A DNA stretch of 5,359 nt from NCBI GenBank assembly GCA_900756555.1, contig CAAEKP010000095.1:1-5359 (forward strand). Direction: 5' to 3'. This document shows, in pieces, positions 1 to 5,338 of this stretch. How positions within the stretch are numbered: position 1 is the first letter of the stretch; each line of letters starts with the position of its first letter. The notes under the pieces are model-generated. The model had not been told where the DNA came from. It made no database searches and saw nothing but the letters and a program-made list of their open reading frames with translations. Made by a program: the position numbers and the translations under genes. Origin of the DNA: Peptococcaceae bacterium. GTDB taxonomy: Bacteria; Bacillota; Peptococcia; Peptococcales; Peptococcaceae.

Positions 1-308
1 CACAGGCAGAAACAGCATCCTCGGAAATTTCACTTTCCCGCGATGAAGCCATAGAACAATACGGTCTGTTATCGCGCTATACAATTGCAGCAGACTCTTA
101 CCATGCAGCCGCAGAAAAGCATCGCTTAAAATTGTGGTCGGCTCATTTTGGCAAAGAAAACGGTACCATGTGGGTCTGGTATACACAAGAAGGGTTAGAC
201 AGCAACGGCGAACGCATCACCGGTAGTTGGAATATTCCATCTCTCTGGATGTTAGAAAAGAATGCAGCTGGACAGTGGGAGATTGTTAAAATTAAAGAAC
301 ATCCGTAA
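1..308 (+). CDS. C-terminal fragment of an unrecognised protein (5' end outside window)
   Basis: An open frame enters from the left edge (first full codon at base 3) and runs about 101 codons to a TAA at 306-308. It is open throughout and ends just before a good terminator, so it is probably the end of a real gene. The visible part is soluble, with no membrane segment. An acidic helix-like stretch (SRDEAIEQYGLLSRY) is followed by a Trp/Tyr-rich part (MWVWYTQEG, then a SW..PSLWMLEK stretch) and a charged end, EIVKIKEHP. The alternating aromatic strands resemble the last strands of small NTF2-like or lipoprotein-type domains seen in Firmicutes, but that is only an impression of fold. I do not recognise the family and assign no function. 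It converges on purC, so the two are not cotranscribed. Confidence 0.8.
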   Translation, partial: QAETASSEISLSRDEAIEQYGLLSRYTIAADSYHAAAEKHRLKLWSAHFGKENGTMWVWYTQEGLDSNGERITGSWNIPSLWMLEKNAAGQWEIVKIKEHP

Positions 309-313
309 ACGCA

Positions 314-342
314 AAAACACCTGCCGCAAGGACAGGTGTTTT
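314..342. terminator. Bidirectional intrinsic terminator between the left-edge gene and purC
   Basis: A 10-bp perfect stem (314-323 pairs with 333-342, core ACACCTG/CAGGTGT) encloses a 9-nt loop. On the plus strand the stem ends in TTTT followed by CTATT. On the minus strand it ends in TTTTT. It lies 6 nt past the stop of the plus-strand gene and 15 nt past the purC stop, so it can end both convergent transcripts. Confidence 0.85.
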
Positions 343-356
343 CTATTGCGTTATTC

Positions 357-1040
357 TTATTTGCCTAAGATAATTTTGGTCAGTTCCATTGGGTCAACGA
401 TTTTGCCGTCCTTGTATACACGCATATTGCCGCTGGCAATTTCGTCAATCAGGATAACTTCGTCGTTGTTGTAACCAAATTCAAATTTAATATCATACAA
501 ATCCAGACCTTTTTTAGCCAGATCGTCTGCGACGATTCTGGTAATTTTCAGAGTCTGATCTTTCATATCGTTGAACATTTCCTGGCTCATAATACCCAGT
601 GCAGCCAAACCTTCAGATGTTACCAGTGGATCGCCTTTGGCATCATCTTTAAAAGTGGTTTCAACATAGCCGCCTTCTAATGGAGTGCCATCTTCAATGT
701 ATGCACCATAGCGACGAACAAAGCTGCCGGTTGCTTTTAAACGGCAGATAACTTCCAGGCCATGACCAAATACTTTTGCTGGCAGAACTTCCATGGTAGC
801 ATCTGCTACGTTTGCACTTACATAATGGGTTTTGATTCCGGCTTCTTTCAACAATTCAAAGTAATGTACGGAAGTTTCCAGATTTGCACGGCCAATCCCT
901 TCAATTGTCAAACCAACGCTATTTTCACCTGGGTCAAACACGCCGTCTTTGCCAGTGCAGTCGTCTTTAAATTTCAGCAGCACATTGCCATTTTCCAGTT
1001 CAAATACATTTTTTGTTTTGCCTTCATAGATTTTTTTCAT
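357..1040 (-). CDS. purC: Phosphoribosylaminoimidazole-succinocarboxamide synthase (SAICAR synthetase)
   Basis: PurC is a cytosolic enzyme of de novo purine synthesis: CAIR + L-aspartate + ATP give SAICAR + ADP + Pi. The 227-residue protein opens with the family's Y-E-G-K-T-K nucleotide-binding loop (residues 5-10). It has the central CRLKATGSFVRR segment (99-110), matching the VVRN.AAGSL.KR region of classical PurC, and then DIKFEFG (183-189) and IDEIASGNMRVYKDG (198-212). The last segment and DDCTGKDG (25-32) differ from the classical forms (DEFSPDGSR in E. coli), and the C-terminus is short. This is the divergent PurC type I recall from gut Firmicutes. The start is supported by GGGAGAG at 1048-1054, 7 nt before the ATG. 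No other pur gene is adjacent, so the gene looks monocistronic, ending at the shared terminator. I see no purine riboswitch in its leader. Confidence 0.95.
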   Translation of the reverse strand: MKKIYEGKTKNVFELENGNVLLKFKDDCTGKDGVFDPGENSVGLTIEGIGRANLETSVHYFELLKEAGIKTHYVSANVADATMEVLPAKVFGHGLEVICRLKATGSFVRRYGAYIEDGTPLEGGYVETTFKDDAKGDPLVTSEGLAALGIMSQEMFNDMKDQTLKITRIVADDLAKKGLDLYDIKFEFGYNNDEVILIDEIASGNMRVYKDGKIVDPMELTKIILGK

Positions 1041-1081
1041 GAATCATCTCTCCCATTGGTAAAATGTATACAGTTCACATT

Positions 1082-1109
1082 GTTATCTCTAACATATAGA
1101 TTTTGTCAC
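1082..1109 (-). promoter_or_regulatory. Possible sigma-A promoter for purC
   Basis: On the minus strand GTGACA (1104-1109, one mismatch to TTGACA) is separated by 16 nt from GATAAC (1082-1087, four of six matches to TATAAT). The site lies about 40 nt before the purC start codon, which gives a short leader. Both boxes are imperfect and the region is AT-rich, so this is only the best candidate. Readthrough from the glycosyltransferase gene upstream is also possible. Confidence 0.35.
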
Positions 1110-1129
1110 AAATTTACTTCAGATGCAAG

Positions 1130-1159
1130 ATATTTTTTTGGTCAGAGGGAAAAAAATAT
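1130..1159. repeat. Perfect all-A/T inverted repeat in the glycosyltransferase-purC spacer
   Basis: ATATTTTTTT (1130-1139) and AAAAAAATAT (1150-1159) are perfect reverse complements around the G-rich 10-nt spacer GGTCAGAGGG. As RNA this forms a 10-bp stem of only A-U pairs, too weak for a conventional terminator core. It lies 61 nt past the glycosyltransferase stop and 90 nt before purC. It may be a weak terminator, a bent-DNA element or a regulator site, or it may be chance in an AT-rich spacer. Confidence 0.5.
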
Positions 1160-1219
1160 TAATCATAAAAGATATTGTTGAAAAATTCACATTTTACCCC
1201 TGTTTTCATGATTCCGAAA

Positions 1220-2311
1220 TTAATTTTTCTCTGTTGTTGGCAGATGATACTGCTGAAAATACTGACGATTGTGCGCTACCGGTTCAGACATGGGTTTACA
1301 GGCAGCAGCCTGCTCGTTATATCGTTCTGCCTGCTGCCACTGTCCGATGCGGTCATAACACACACAGAGCTGTAAGCTGGGAATATAATCGTACTCATCC
1401 TGCTGCAAAAACGCACCGCTGGATGGCTGAGGTTTGCACTGCAAGGCTCGCTCATACCAATAGATGGCCTGCGGATAACGCTGTTGTTCAAAAAAATAAT
1501 ATCCTAAGTCGCAGCAGATACCCGCATCGGGTACGTCATACGCCAACGCCTGCAATAAAGTTTGCAGCACTAATTCTGTTTGCCCTGCTTTTTGCTGGCA
1601 CACCGCCAGCAGGCGACAGGCGTCGATGCAATTCACGCTCCATCCCTGCCCCCGCTGCAAGAAATCTGTAAAAACAGCGGCAGCCCGTTCATATTGCTGA
1701 TGCTGACATAACTCTCTGCCATAATAATACTGCTGTCGTGGCTCTAATACCTCTCCCTTTGCCAGCATAGCTTCATAGATGCGCAGATTGCGGTCACTGT
1801 CCCGCTGATCTTTCGGACAATGGGTGACGGCTGCATCGCCGTAAATGCACTGTCCCGCAGGTGAGATGGCTTCATGCACTCTGCCTGCCCAGCGAAACCC
1901 GGCCAACCGCCGCAGCAACCGTTCTCGCTGATAAAAGAAAGTTGGAGATTCACCAGCGGCAGATTCTGCCCTGTAAGGCAAATACACCACATCGGCTGAA
2001 CCATCCAGAGATTCTTTTAACTGATGAAATTTCTGCTGATTTTCTTCCGTCAACACATCGTCAGCATCCAGCCACAGACAATAATCCATGGTCGCCTGGT
2101 CAAACGAGTAATTGCGTGCTGCGGCAAAATCGTCTATCCAGACAAAATCGCAAATTTTATTGGTATAGCGTGCTGCAATCTCCTTGGTATTATCAATAGA
2201 GCCAGTGTCCACAATGACAATCTCCTCCACCAAATCCACCACACTGCGCAGGCATCGCTCCAGCACTGCTGCTTCATCCCGCACAATCATACATAAACTA
2301 ATGGTCTGCAT
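1220..2311 (-). CDS. Family 2 glycosyltransferase with TPR-like C-terminal region
   Basis: This 363-residue protein is predicted to move a sugar from a nucleotide-sugar donor to an acceptor, probably a protein, in the cytoplasm. Residues 1-150 form a GT-A domain: SLCMIVRDE (5-13), EIVIVDTGS (30-38), FAAARN (62-67), the metal-binding DxD in WLDADD (80-85), and GRVHEAI (143-149). This motif set belongs to the GT2 group whose members, such as the protein glycosyltransferase SunS, carry TPR repeats. The second half is rich in helix-turn-helix pairs such as YYYGRELCQHQQYERAAAVF and YWYERALQCKP, which fit TPRs that would hold the acceptor. There is no membrane segment. The start at 2311 is chosen for its AGGAGGG site. 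A longer in-frame start at 2347 lies inside terminator sequence. The gene follows the collagen-like gene at 87 nt, which makes that Thr-rich protein the likely substrate (inference). The sugar is unknown. Confidence 0.9.
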   Translation of the reverse strand: MQTISLCMIVRDEAAVLERCLRSVVDLVEEIVIVDTGSIDNTKEIAARYTNKICDFVWIDDFAAARNYSFDQATMDYCLWLDADDVLTEENQQKFHQLKESLDGSADVVYLPYRAESAAGESPTFFYQRERLLRRLAGFRWAGRVHEAISPAGQCIYGDAAVTHCPKDQRDSDRNLRIYEAMLAKGEVLEPRQQYYYGRELCQHQQYERAAAVFTDFLQRGQGWSVNCIDACRLLAVCQQKAGQTELVLQTLLQALAYDVPDAGICCDLGYYFFEQQRYPQAIYWYERALQCKPQPSSGAFLQQDEYDYIPSLQLCVCYDRIGQWQQAERYNEQAAACKPMSEPVAHNRQYFQQYHLPTTEKN

Positions 2312-2316
2312 GGTTG

Positions 2317-2323
2317 CCCTCCT
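2317..2323 (-). promoter_or_regulatory. Strong ribosome binding site fixing the glycosyltransferase start
   Basis: AGGAGGG on the minus strand lies 5 nt before the ATG at 2309-2311. It is nearly perfectly complementary to the 16S rRNA 3' end and supports translation from MQTISLCMIVRDE rather than from the in-frame ATG at 2347. That upstream ATG has no such site and would add 12 residues before the conserved N-terminal strand. Confidence 0.85.
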
Positions 2324-2344
2324 TTGCACAGGCAATAAAACATC

Positions 2345-2380
2345 CACAAAAGAACGACCGCCGGATAAGCTCCAGCGGCC
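2345..2380 (-). terminator. Intrinsic terminator or attenuator between the collagen-like gene and the glycosyltransferase
   Basis: On the minus strand GGCCGCTGGA (2380-2371) pairs over 10 bp, including two G-U wobbles, with TCCGGCGGTC (2365-2356) around the 5-nt loop GCTTA. GTTCTTTTG follows. The hairpin begins 19 nt after the collagen-like stop codon. The G+C-rich stem and U-rich tail look like a terminator, but the tail is interrupted by C. Since the next gene starts only 34 nt beyond the tail with no clear promoter between, partial readthrough that sets glycosyltransferase dose is plausible. Confidence 0.75.
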
Positions 2381-2398
2381 ATGCCGTATGGCAAATCA

Positions 2399-3295
2399 TC
2401 AGGCAATGGTTAAAGAAACATCGTCAATGTCTGCACTCTGCGAACCGTTGGCATTGACTTCAAACACAATCTGTACGCTGACGGCATCCGCAGGCGCCGC
2501 GATGGAAAAACCTCTGTAATAACCAAATTCCTGATTATCGTTTGGCAAATCCTCCTGACGAATGGTGATGCGCAGCCCCTCTGTAACCACGCCCTGACCG
2601 TTCTCAAATATCAGCGTAGCAACAATGCCAATCTGCGCACCTTCCCCTCTGGCGAAAAACGAGAATGCATAGTGGCAACCGCCTGTGATTGTGTGTATCT
2701 GGCTTAAAACTGCGTCATCCTGTAAATTAACTGCTGAATCGCCAGTGTGCACTCTGCTCTGCTGTGTCACCTGAGACACCAAATCGGGATCGTTGGCAAT
2801 CCAGCCGGTTGGCACACGTCCGGTAAAGAGCTCCATACCGCCGTTTACCACTAATTCACCGCTAAACTGGCAGTCACACTGGCAAACGCCAGTTGCACCT
2901 GTGGCACCGGTTGCACCCTGTACCCCTGTGGCTCCTGTAGCGCCAGTAACACCCTGTGGCCCCTGTACCCCTGCGGCTCCTGTGGCACCAGTTGCACCCT
3001 GTGGGCCCTGTACCCCTGTGGCTCCTGTGGCACCAGTTGCACCCTGTGGACCCTGCACGCCTGCGGCTCCTGTAGCGCCAGTAACACCCTGCGGACCCTG
3101 CACGCCTGTGGCTCCTGTAGCACCAGTAACACCCTGTGGCCCCTGCACGCCTGTGGCTCCTGTAGCGCCAGTAACACCCTGCGGACCCTGTGCCCCTGTG
3201 GCTCCTGTGGCGCCAGTCGCCCCGGTTGGGCCTGTGCAACAGCAACAATTACAGCCACAGCCACGCAATTCATCGGAATGATTTTTATTCTGCAT
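2399..3295 (-). CDS. Collagen-like surface protein, probably spore-associated (BclA-type)
   Basis: The 298-residue protein has three parts. Residues 1-21 are a hydrophilic head ending in a Cys cluster (C13, C15, C17-C20). Residues 22-138 are 39 uninterrupted Gly-X-Y triplets, mostly GAT, GVT, GVQ and GPQ, 23 of them with Thr at Y. CQCDC (138-142) then leads to a beta-rich domain (about 147-298) with NGGME (151-155), PTGW (162-165), a HTGDSAVNL stretch and a final DIDDVSLTIA, the pattern of CBM_4_9 (CenC-like) carbohydrate-binding modules. No signal peptide, LPXTG or membrane segment is present, which fits spore-coat or exosporium assembly from the mother cell rather than secretion. The Cys clusters could crosslink trimers. 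In BclA proteins Thr in GPT triplets is O-glycosylated, and a glycosyltransferase follows here. TGAGGTG at 3304-3310 lies 8 nt before the ATG. A phage or host-interaction role is less likely. Confidence 0.9.
   Translation of the reverse strand: MQNKNHSDELRGCGCNCCCCTGPTGATGATGATGAQGPQGVTGATGATGVQGPQGVTGATGATGVQGPQGVTGATGAAGVQGPQGATGATGATGVQGPQGATGATGAAGVQGPQGVTGATGATGVQGATGATGATGVCQCDCQFSGELVVNGGMELFTGRVPTGWIANDPDLVSQVTQQSRVHTGDSAVNLQDDAVLSQIHTITGGCHYAFSFFARGEGAQIGIVATLIFENGQGVVTEGLRITIRQEDLPNDNQEFGYYRGFSIAAPADAVSVQIVFEVNANGSQSADIDDVSLTIA
2927..3196 (-). repeat. Six tandem 45-bp repeats encoding 15-residue collagen units
   Basis: Residues 34-123 of the collagen-like protein are six direct copies of a 15-residue unit, consensus GVQGPQGVTGATGAT, with variants A/V at the second residue, V/A before the first Thr, and Ala for the last Thr in two copies. 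A seventh, shorter copy (residues 124-135) lacks the GPQ triplet. The DNA copies are also close, differing mainly at third positions and at the V/A and T/A codons. This indicates expansion by unequal crossover or slippage, and the copy number probably varies between strains. There is no spacer diversity, so it is not a CRISPR array. Confidence 0.95.
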
Positions 3296-3347
3296 TGGAC
3301 ATACACCTCATATTCTTTTTTCGGTCAGAAAAATGTTTCTGCCTTTT

Positions 3348-3375
3348 TATGATATGCGGCGTTGGTATCATTTGT
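3348..3375 (-). promoter_or_regulatory. Putative sigma-K (late mother-cell) promoter of the collagen-like gene
   Basis: On the minus strand CATATCATA (3348-3356) matches the sigma-K -10 consensus CATANNNTA at every fixed base. An AC (3374-3375, in GCACAAA) lies 17 nt upstream, the place of the short -35 element. Transcription would start near 3340, giving a leader of about 45 nt that includes the ribosome binding site at 3304-3310. The -10 fits sigma-E (CATACANT) less well. The match is short, so a chance hit cannot be excluded, but position, spacing and gene content agree. Confidence 0.55.
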
Positions 3376-3411
3376 GCCAGTGTTATATAAGTTCTTCTCC
3401 CAAACGCAAAC

Positions 3412-3449
3412 AAGCTGCTCCGTCATGGTTTCCCAAAGCAGAGCAGCTT
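3412..3449. terminator. Hairpin terminator after the ACT/UPF0210 operon
   Basis: A perfect 9-bp stem, AAGCTGCTC (3412-3420) with GAGCAGCTT (3441-3449), encloses a 20-nt loop. It starts 26 nt past the UPF0210 stop codon. In the minus direction, the operon's direction, the tail is TTGTTTGCGTTT, which is imperfect. In the plus direction the tail TTTTCTTTTT is better, although no plus-strand gene is visible here. It most likely ends the operon and separates it from the collagen-like gene. Confidence 0.7.
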
Positions 3450-3474
3450 TTCTTTTTATGCAGAGATTCTATTT

Positions 3475-4842
3475 TTAGTTGTTCAGAGAATGGATTGGTG
3501 CAGGAATTCTGCCACCTCTATGAATAAAGGCATCGGAACTGAATTTGCTCACTTCCATAATGGGCGCATGACCCAGCAATCCACCAAACACAACTGTTTC
3601 GCCCACTTTTTTGCCGGCTACAGGAATTACACGCACAGCTGTGGTTTTTTTGTTAATCATGCCAATGGCTGCTTCGTCAGCGATAATTGCCGCAATCGTT
3701 TCAGCACTGGTATCACCGGGAATGGCAATCATGTCCAGACCAACGGAGCACACACAGGTCATAGCTTCCAGTTTGTTGAAGCTCAGCGCGCCATCCTCTA
3801 CGGCACGAATCATGCCGGCGTCTTCACTGACAGGAATGAATGCACCGCTCAGGCCGCCTACATGGGAAGATGCCATAGCGCCGCCTTTTTTTACCGCATC
3901 ATTCAGCATAGCCAAGGCAGCAGTGGTACCATGGGTACCGCAGCGTTCCAGCCCCATTGCTTCTAAAATATCGGCAACACTGTCGCCTACTGCCGGGGTT
4001 GGAGCCAGGGATAAGTCTACAATACCGAATGGCACTCCCAGACGGCGAGCTGCTTCACGGCCCACCAGTTCCCCGGTTCTGGTTACTTTAAAGGCAGTAT
4101 GTTTGATAGTGGTAGCCAGTTCGCCAAACGGCGCGTTTGGAATTTTACGCACCGCGTTCAGCACCACACCAGGGCCGCTGACCCCAACGTTCAGCACCAC
4201 TTCTGGTTCGCCCACTCCATGGAATGCACCAGCCATAAACGGATTATCTTCCACTGCATTGCAGAACACAACCAGTTTTGCGCTGCCTAAACCATCGGTA
4301 TCCGCAGTTAAATCCGCGCTTTCTTTTACTACTTCGCCCATCAGACGCACCGCATCCATGTTGATACCTGCACGGCTGGAGCCAATGTTGACAGAAGCGC
4401 ACACAAAGTCTGTTTCTGCCAAAGCCTGCGGGATAGAACGAATCAGCTTTTCGTCCCCTTTGGTCATCCCCTTCTGCACCAGGGCAGAGAAACCGCCGAT
4501 GAAGTTTACGCCCACTTCTTTGGCTGCTTTGTCCAAAGTTTTGGCAATCTTCACATAATCCGGCGCATCGCAGGCATCCGCCACAATAGCGATTGGCGTA
4601 ACGGAAATGCGTTTGTTGATGATAGGAATACCGTAGTCTTCTGCGACTTCTTCCCCGATTTTTACTAAATCTTTGGCATAGGTTGTGATTTTTTTGTAAA
4701 TCCGGTCGCAAACCACATCAATATCATTGTGGGCGCAGTCCCGCAGAGAGATACCCATGGTAATGGTGCGAATGTCCAGATTTTCAGACTCAATCATATT
4801 AATCGTTTCTAAAATTTCTTCATTGGAAATAGAAATTGGCAT
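3475..4842 (-). CDS. UPF0210 / DUF711 family protein (PFL-like fold)
   Basis: This 455-residue protein is close to full family length (about 445-455) and recognisable throughout. The N-terminal part has IETINMIE-like helices and TITMGISLRDCAHND (about 26-39). A central glycine-rich NVGVSGPGVVLNAV segment follows, then GTHGTTAALAMLNDAVKKGG and SSHVGGLSGAFIPVSEDAGM. The family is called UPF0210 or 'PFL family' because its crystal structure (Streptococcus pneumoniae SP0239, from memory) resembles the pyruvate formate-lyase barrel. No enzymatic activity is established, and I do not assign glycyl-radical chemistry. There is no signal peptide, so it is probably cytosolic. The start at 4842 is fixed by AAGGAGG at 4850-4856, which overlaps the stop codon of the ACT gene. 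The 12-nt gap implies translation from one mRNA. The ACT/UPF0210 pairing suggests a common role, perhaps sensing of a small metabolite (inference). Confidence 0.93.
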   Translation of the reverse strand: MPISISNEEILETINMIESENLDIRTITMGISLRDCAHNDIDVVCDRIYKKITTYAKDLVKIGEEVAEDYGIPIINKRISVTPIAIVADACDAPDYVKIAKTLDKAAKEVGVNFIGGFSALVQKGMTKGDEKLIRSIPQALAETDFVCASVNIGSSRAGINMDAVRLMGEVVKESADLTADTDGLGSAKLVVFCNAVEDNPFMAGAFHGVGEPEVVLNVGVSGPGVVLNAVRKIPNAPFGELATTIKHTAFKVTRTGELVGREAARRLGVPFGIVDLSLAPTPAVGDSVADILEAMGLERCGTHGTTAALAMLNDAVKKGGAMASSHVGGLSGAFIPVSEDAGMIRAVEDGALSFNKLEAMTCVCSVGLDMIAIPGDTSAETIAAIIADEAAIGMINKKTTAVRVIPVAGKKVGETVVFGGLLGHAPIMEVSKFSSDAFIHRGGRIPAPIHSLNN

Positions 4843-4854
4843 TGGTCTTCCTCC

Positions 4855-5139
4855 TTAGATACGGTGCATGTACTGAAAAATTTCTTCATGCTGGCAGGAA
4901 ATCACTACGCCATATTTCTGCCCCAAAACGCCCAGCTTTTCTCGCAGTTCGCTGAAGTTAACGGTAGCGTCGGTCATATCCACAATCATAATCATGGTGA
5001 AAAATTCCTGCAAAATAGTCTGGCTGATATCCAGAATATTTACTTCCCAATCTGCCAGTGCGCCAGACACAGCAGCGATAATACCTTTTCTATCTTTTCC
5101 TACAACTGTTACAACAACACGGTTTGTATTTGTTTCCAT
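4855..5139 (-). CDS. Small ACT-domain protein (UPF0237 family)
   Basis: This 94-residue protein is a single stand-alone ACT domain of the UPF0237 family. ACT domains are beta-alpha-beta-beta-alpha-beta folds that dimerise and usually bind amino acids. The first strand RVVVTVVG (7-14) is followed by the ligand-loop and helix segment KDRKGIIAAVSGALA (15-29), then the strand VNILDISQTI (33-42) and the central strand FFTMIMIVDM (46-55). No catalytic or DNA-binding domain is attached, so a sensor or regulatory partner role is likely. It is the first gene of an operon with the UPF0210 gene, as in S. pneumoniae (SP0238-SP0239, from memory). The ligand is unknown. The start at 5139 follows GGAGGG (5148-5153). 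A longer in-frame start at 5247 would place the promoter inside the coding region and add a non-homologous 36-residue leader, so I rejected it. Confidence 0.93.
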   Translation of the reverse strand: METNTNRVVVTVVGKDRKGIIAAVSGALADWEVNILDISQTILQEFFTMIMIVDMTDATVNFSELREKLGVLGQKYGVVISCQHEEIFQYMHRI

Positions 5140-5147
5140 AGTGATAA

Positions 5148-5153
5148 CCCTCC
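5148..5153 (-). promoter_or_regulatory. Ribosome binding site deciding the ACT gene start
   Basis: GGAGGG on the minus strand lies 8 nt before the ATG at 5137-5139. It is the only good Shine-Dalgarno match near any in-frame start of this gene, and it lies downstream of the promoter at 5171-5199, so the short form is the one translated. Confidence 0.85.
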
Positions 5154-5170
5154 AAATAGTAGTTAGTCCA

Positions 5171-5199
5171 ATTATAATATAGGCACTGGGAAAAAGCAA
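5171..5199 (-). promoter_or_regulatory. Sigma-A promoter of the ACT/UPF0210 operon
   Basis: On the minus strand TTGCTT (5194-5199, the TTG of TTGACA conserved) lies 17 nt before a perfect TATAAT (5171-5176), which is part of an AT-rich TATATTATAAT run. Transcription should start near 5164, giving a leader of about 25 nt that carries the ribosome binding site. The promoter lies 64 nt beyond the 3' end of the intron, so the operon appears to have kept its own vegetative promoter. Confidence 0.75.
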
Positions 5200-5265
5200 C
5201 TGCACATCATCTGCATTCCCGCTGTATCTTGCATACAAAATCAGCACCGCACCTGTTTGTCAATC

Positions 5266-5304
5266 GAGTAGGAGGCTATCCATTAGTTGAATAGCCGACC
5301 TCTC
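5266..5304 (-). ncRNA. Group II intron domain VI with bulged branch-point adenosine
   Basis: On the minus strand GAG (5304-5302) pairs with CTC (5268-5266), AGG (5301-5299) with CCT (5272-5270), and GGCTATTC (5296-5289) with GGATAGCC (5281-5274) around the loop AACTAAT. A5269 is left unpaired between the two basal helices and is the expected branch point for lariat formation. GAT follows the stem and would end the intron at 5263. Confidence 0.8.
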
Positions 5305-5306
5305 AC

Positions 5307-5338
5307 ACCACCGTACGTACCGTTCGGTATACGGCGGT
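5307..5338 (-). ncRNA. Group II intron domain V (catalytic hairpin)
   Basis: The lower helix is 9 bp: 5338-5330 (ACCGCCGTA) pairs with 5315-5307 (TACGGTGGT). It includes one G-U pair (5335 with 5310) inside the CGC triad at 5336-5334. CG (5317-5316) forms the 2-nt bulge. The upper helix TACC/GGTA (5329-5326 with 5321-5318) closes a GAAC loop. This matches the domain V layout that binds the two catalytic metal ions. The loop is GAAC where GNRA is usual. Confidence 0.85.

Noticed and set aside
1041..1219. Purine riboswitch in the purC leader
   Set aside because: The leader is short and AT-rich and shows no three-way junction or conserved loop sequences of the purine riboswitch.
2312..2347. Longer start (12 extra residues) for the glycosyltransferase
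   Set aside because: The upstream ATG is next to the terminator tail, lacks a ribosome binding site, and the conserved GT2 N-terminus begins right after the internal Met with AGGAGGG in front.
2927..3196. Regular repeats as a CRISPR array
   Set aside because: The 45-bp units are head to tail without unique spacers, and the frame encodes collagen triplets.
2793..3281. Plus-strand frame of 162 codons made of repeated APVAPV-type units
   Set aside because: It is the antisense shadow of the collagen-like Gly-X-Y tract. The Pro/Val/Ala periodicity follows from the repeat, and no ribosome binding site precedes it.
3382..3409. Sigma-A-like promoter TTGCGT-N16-TATAAC upstream of the collagen-like gene on the minus strand
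   Set aside because: The -35 is weak and the site overlaps the tail of the upstream operon's terminator region. The sigma-K match is better placed, but this site remains an alternative if the gene is expressed vegetatively.
3611..4558. Long plus-strand frame (315 codons) opposite the UPF0210 gene
   Set aside because: Its composition is low-information and Ser/Thr/Pro-rich with no recognisable domain, and it lies wholly antisense to a well-conserved protein.
5140..5247. Longer start (36 extra residues) for the ACT protein
   Set aside because: The extension spans the -10/-35 promoter, has no ribosome binding site and adds sequence outside the normal family length.
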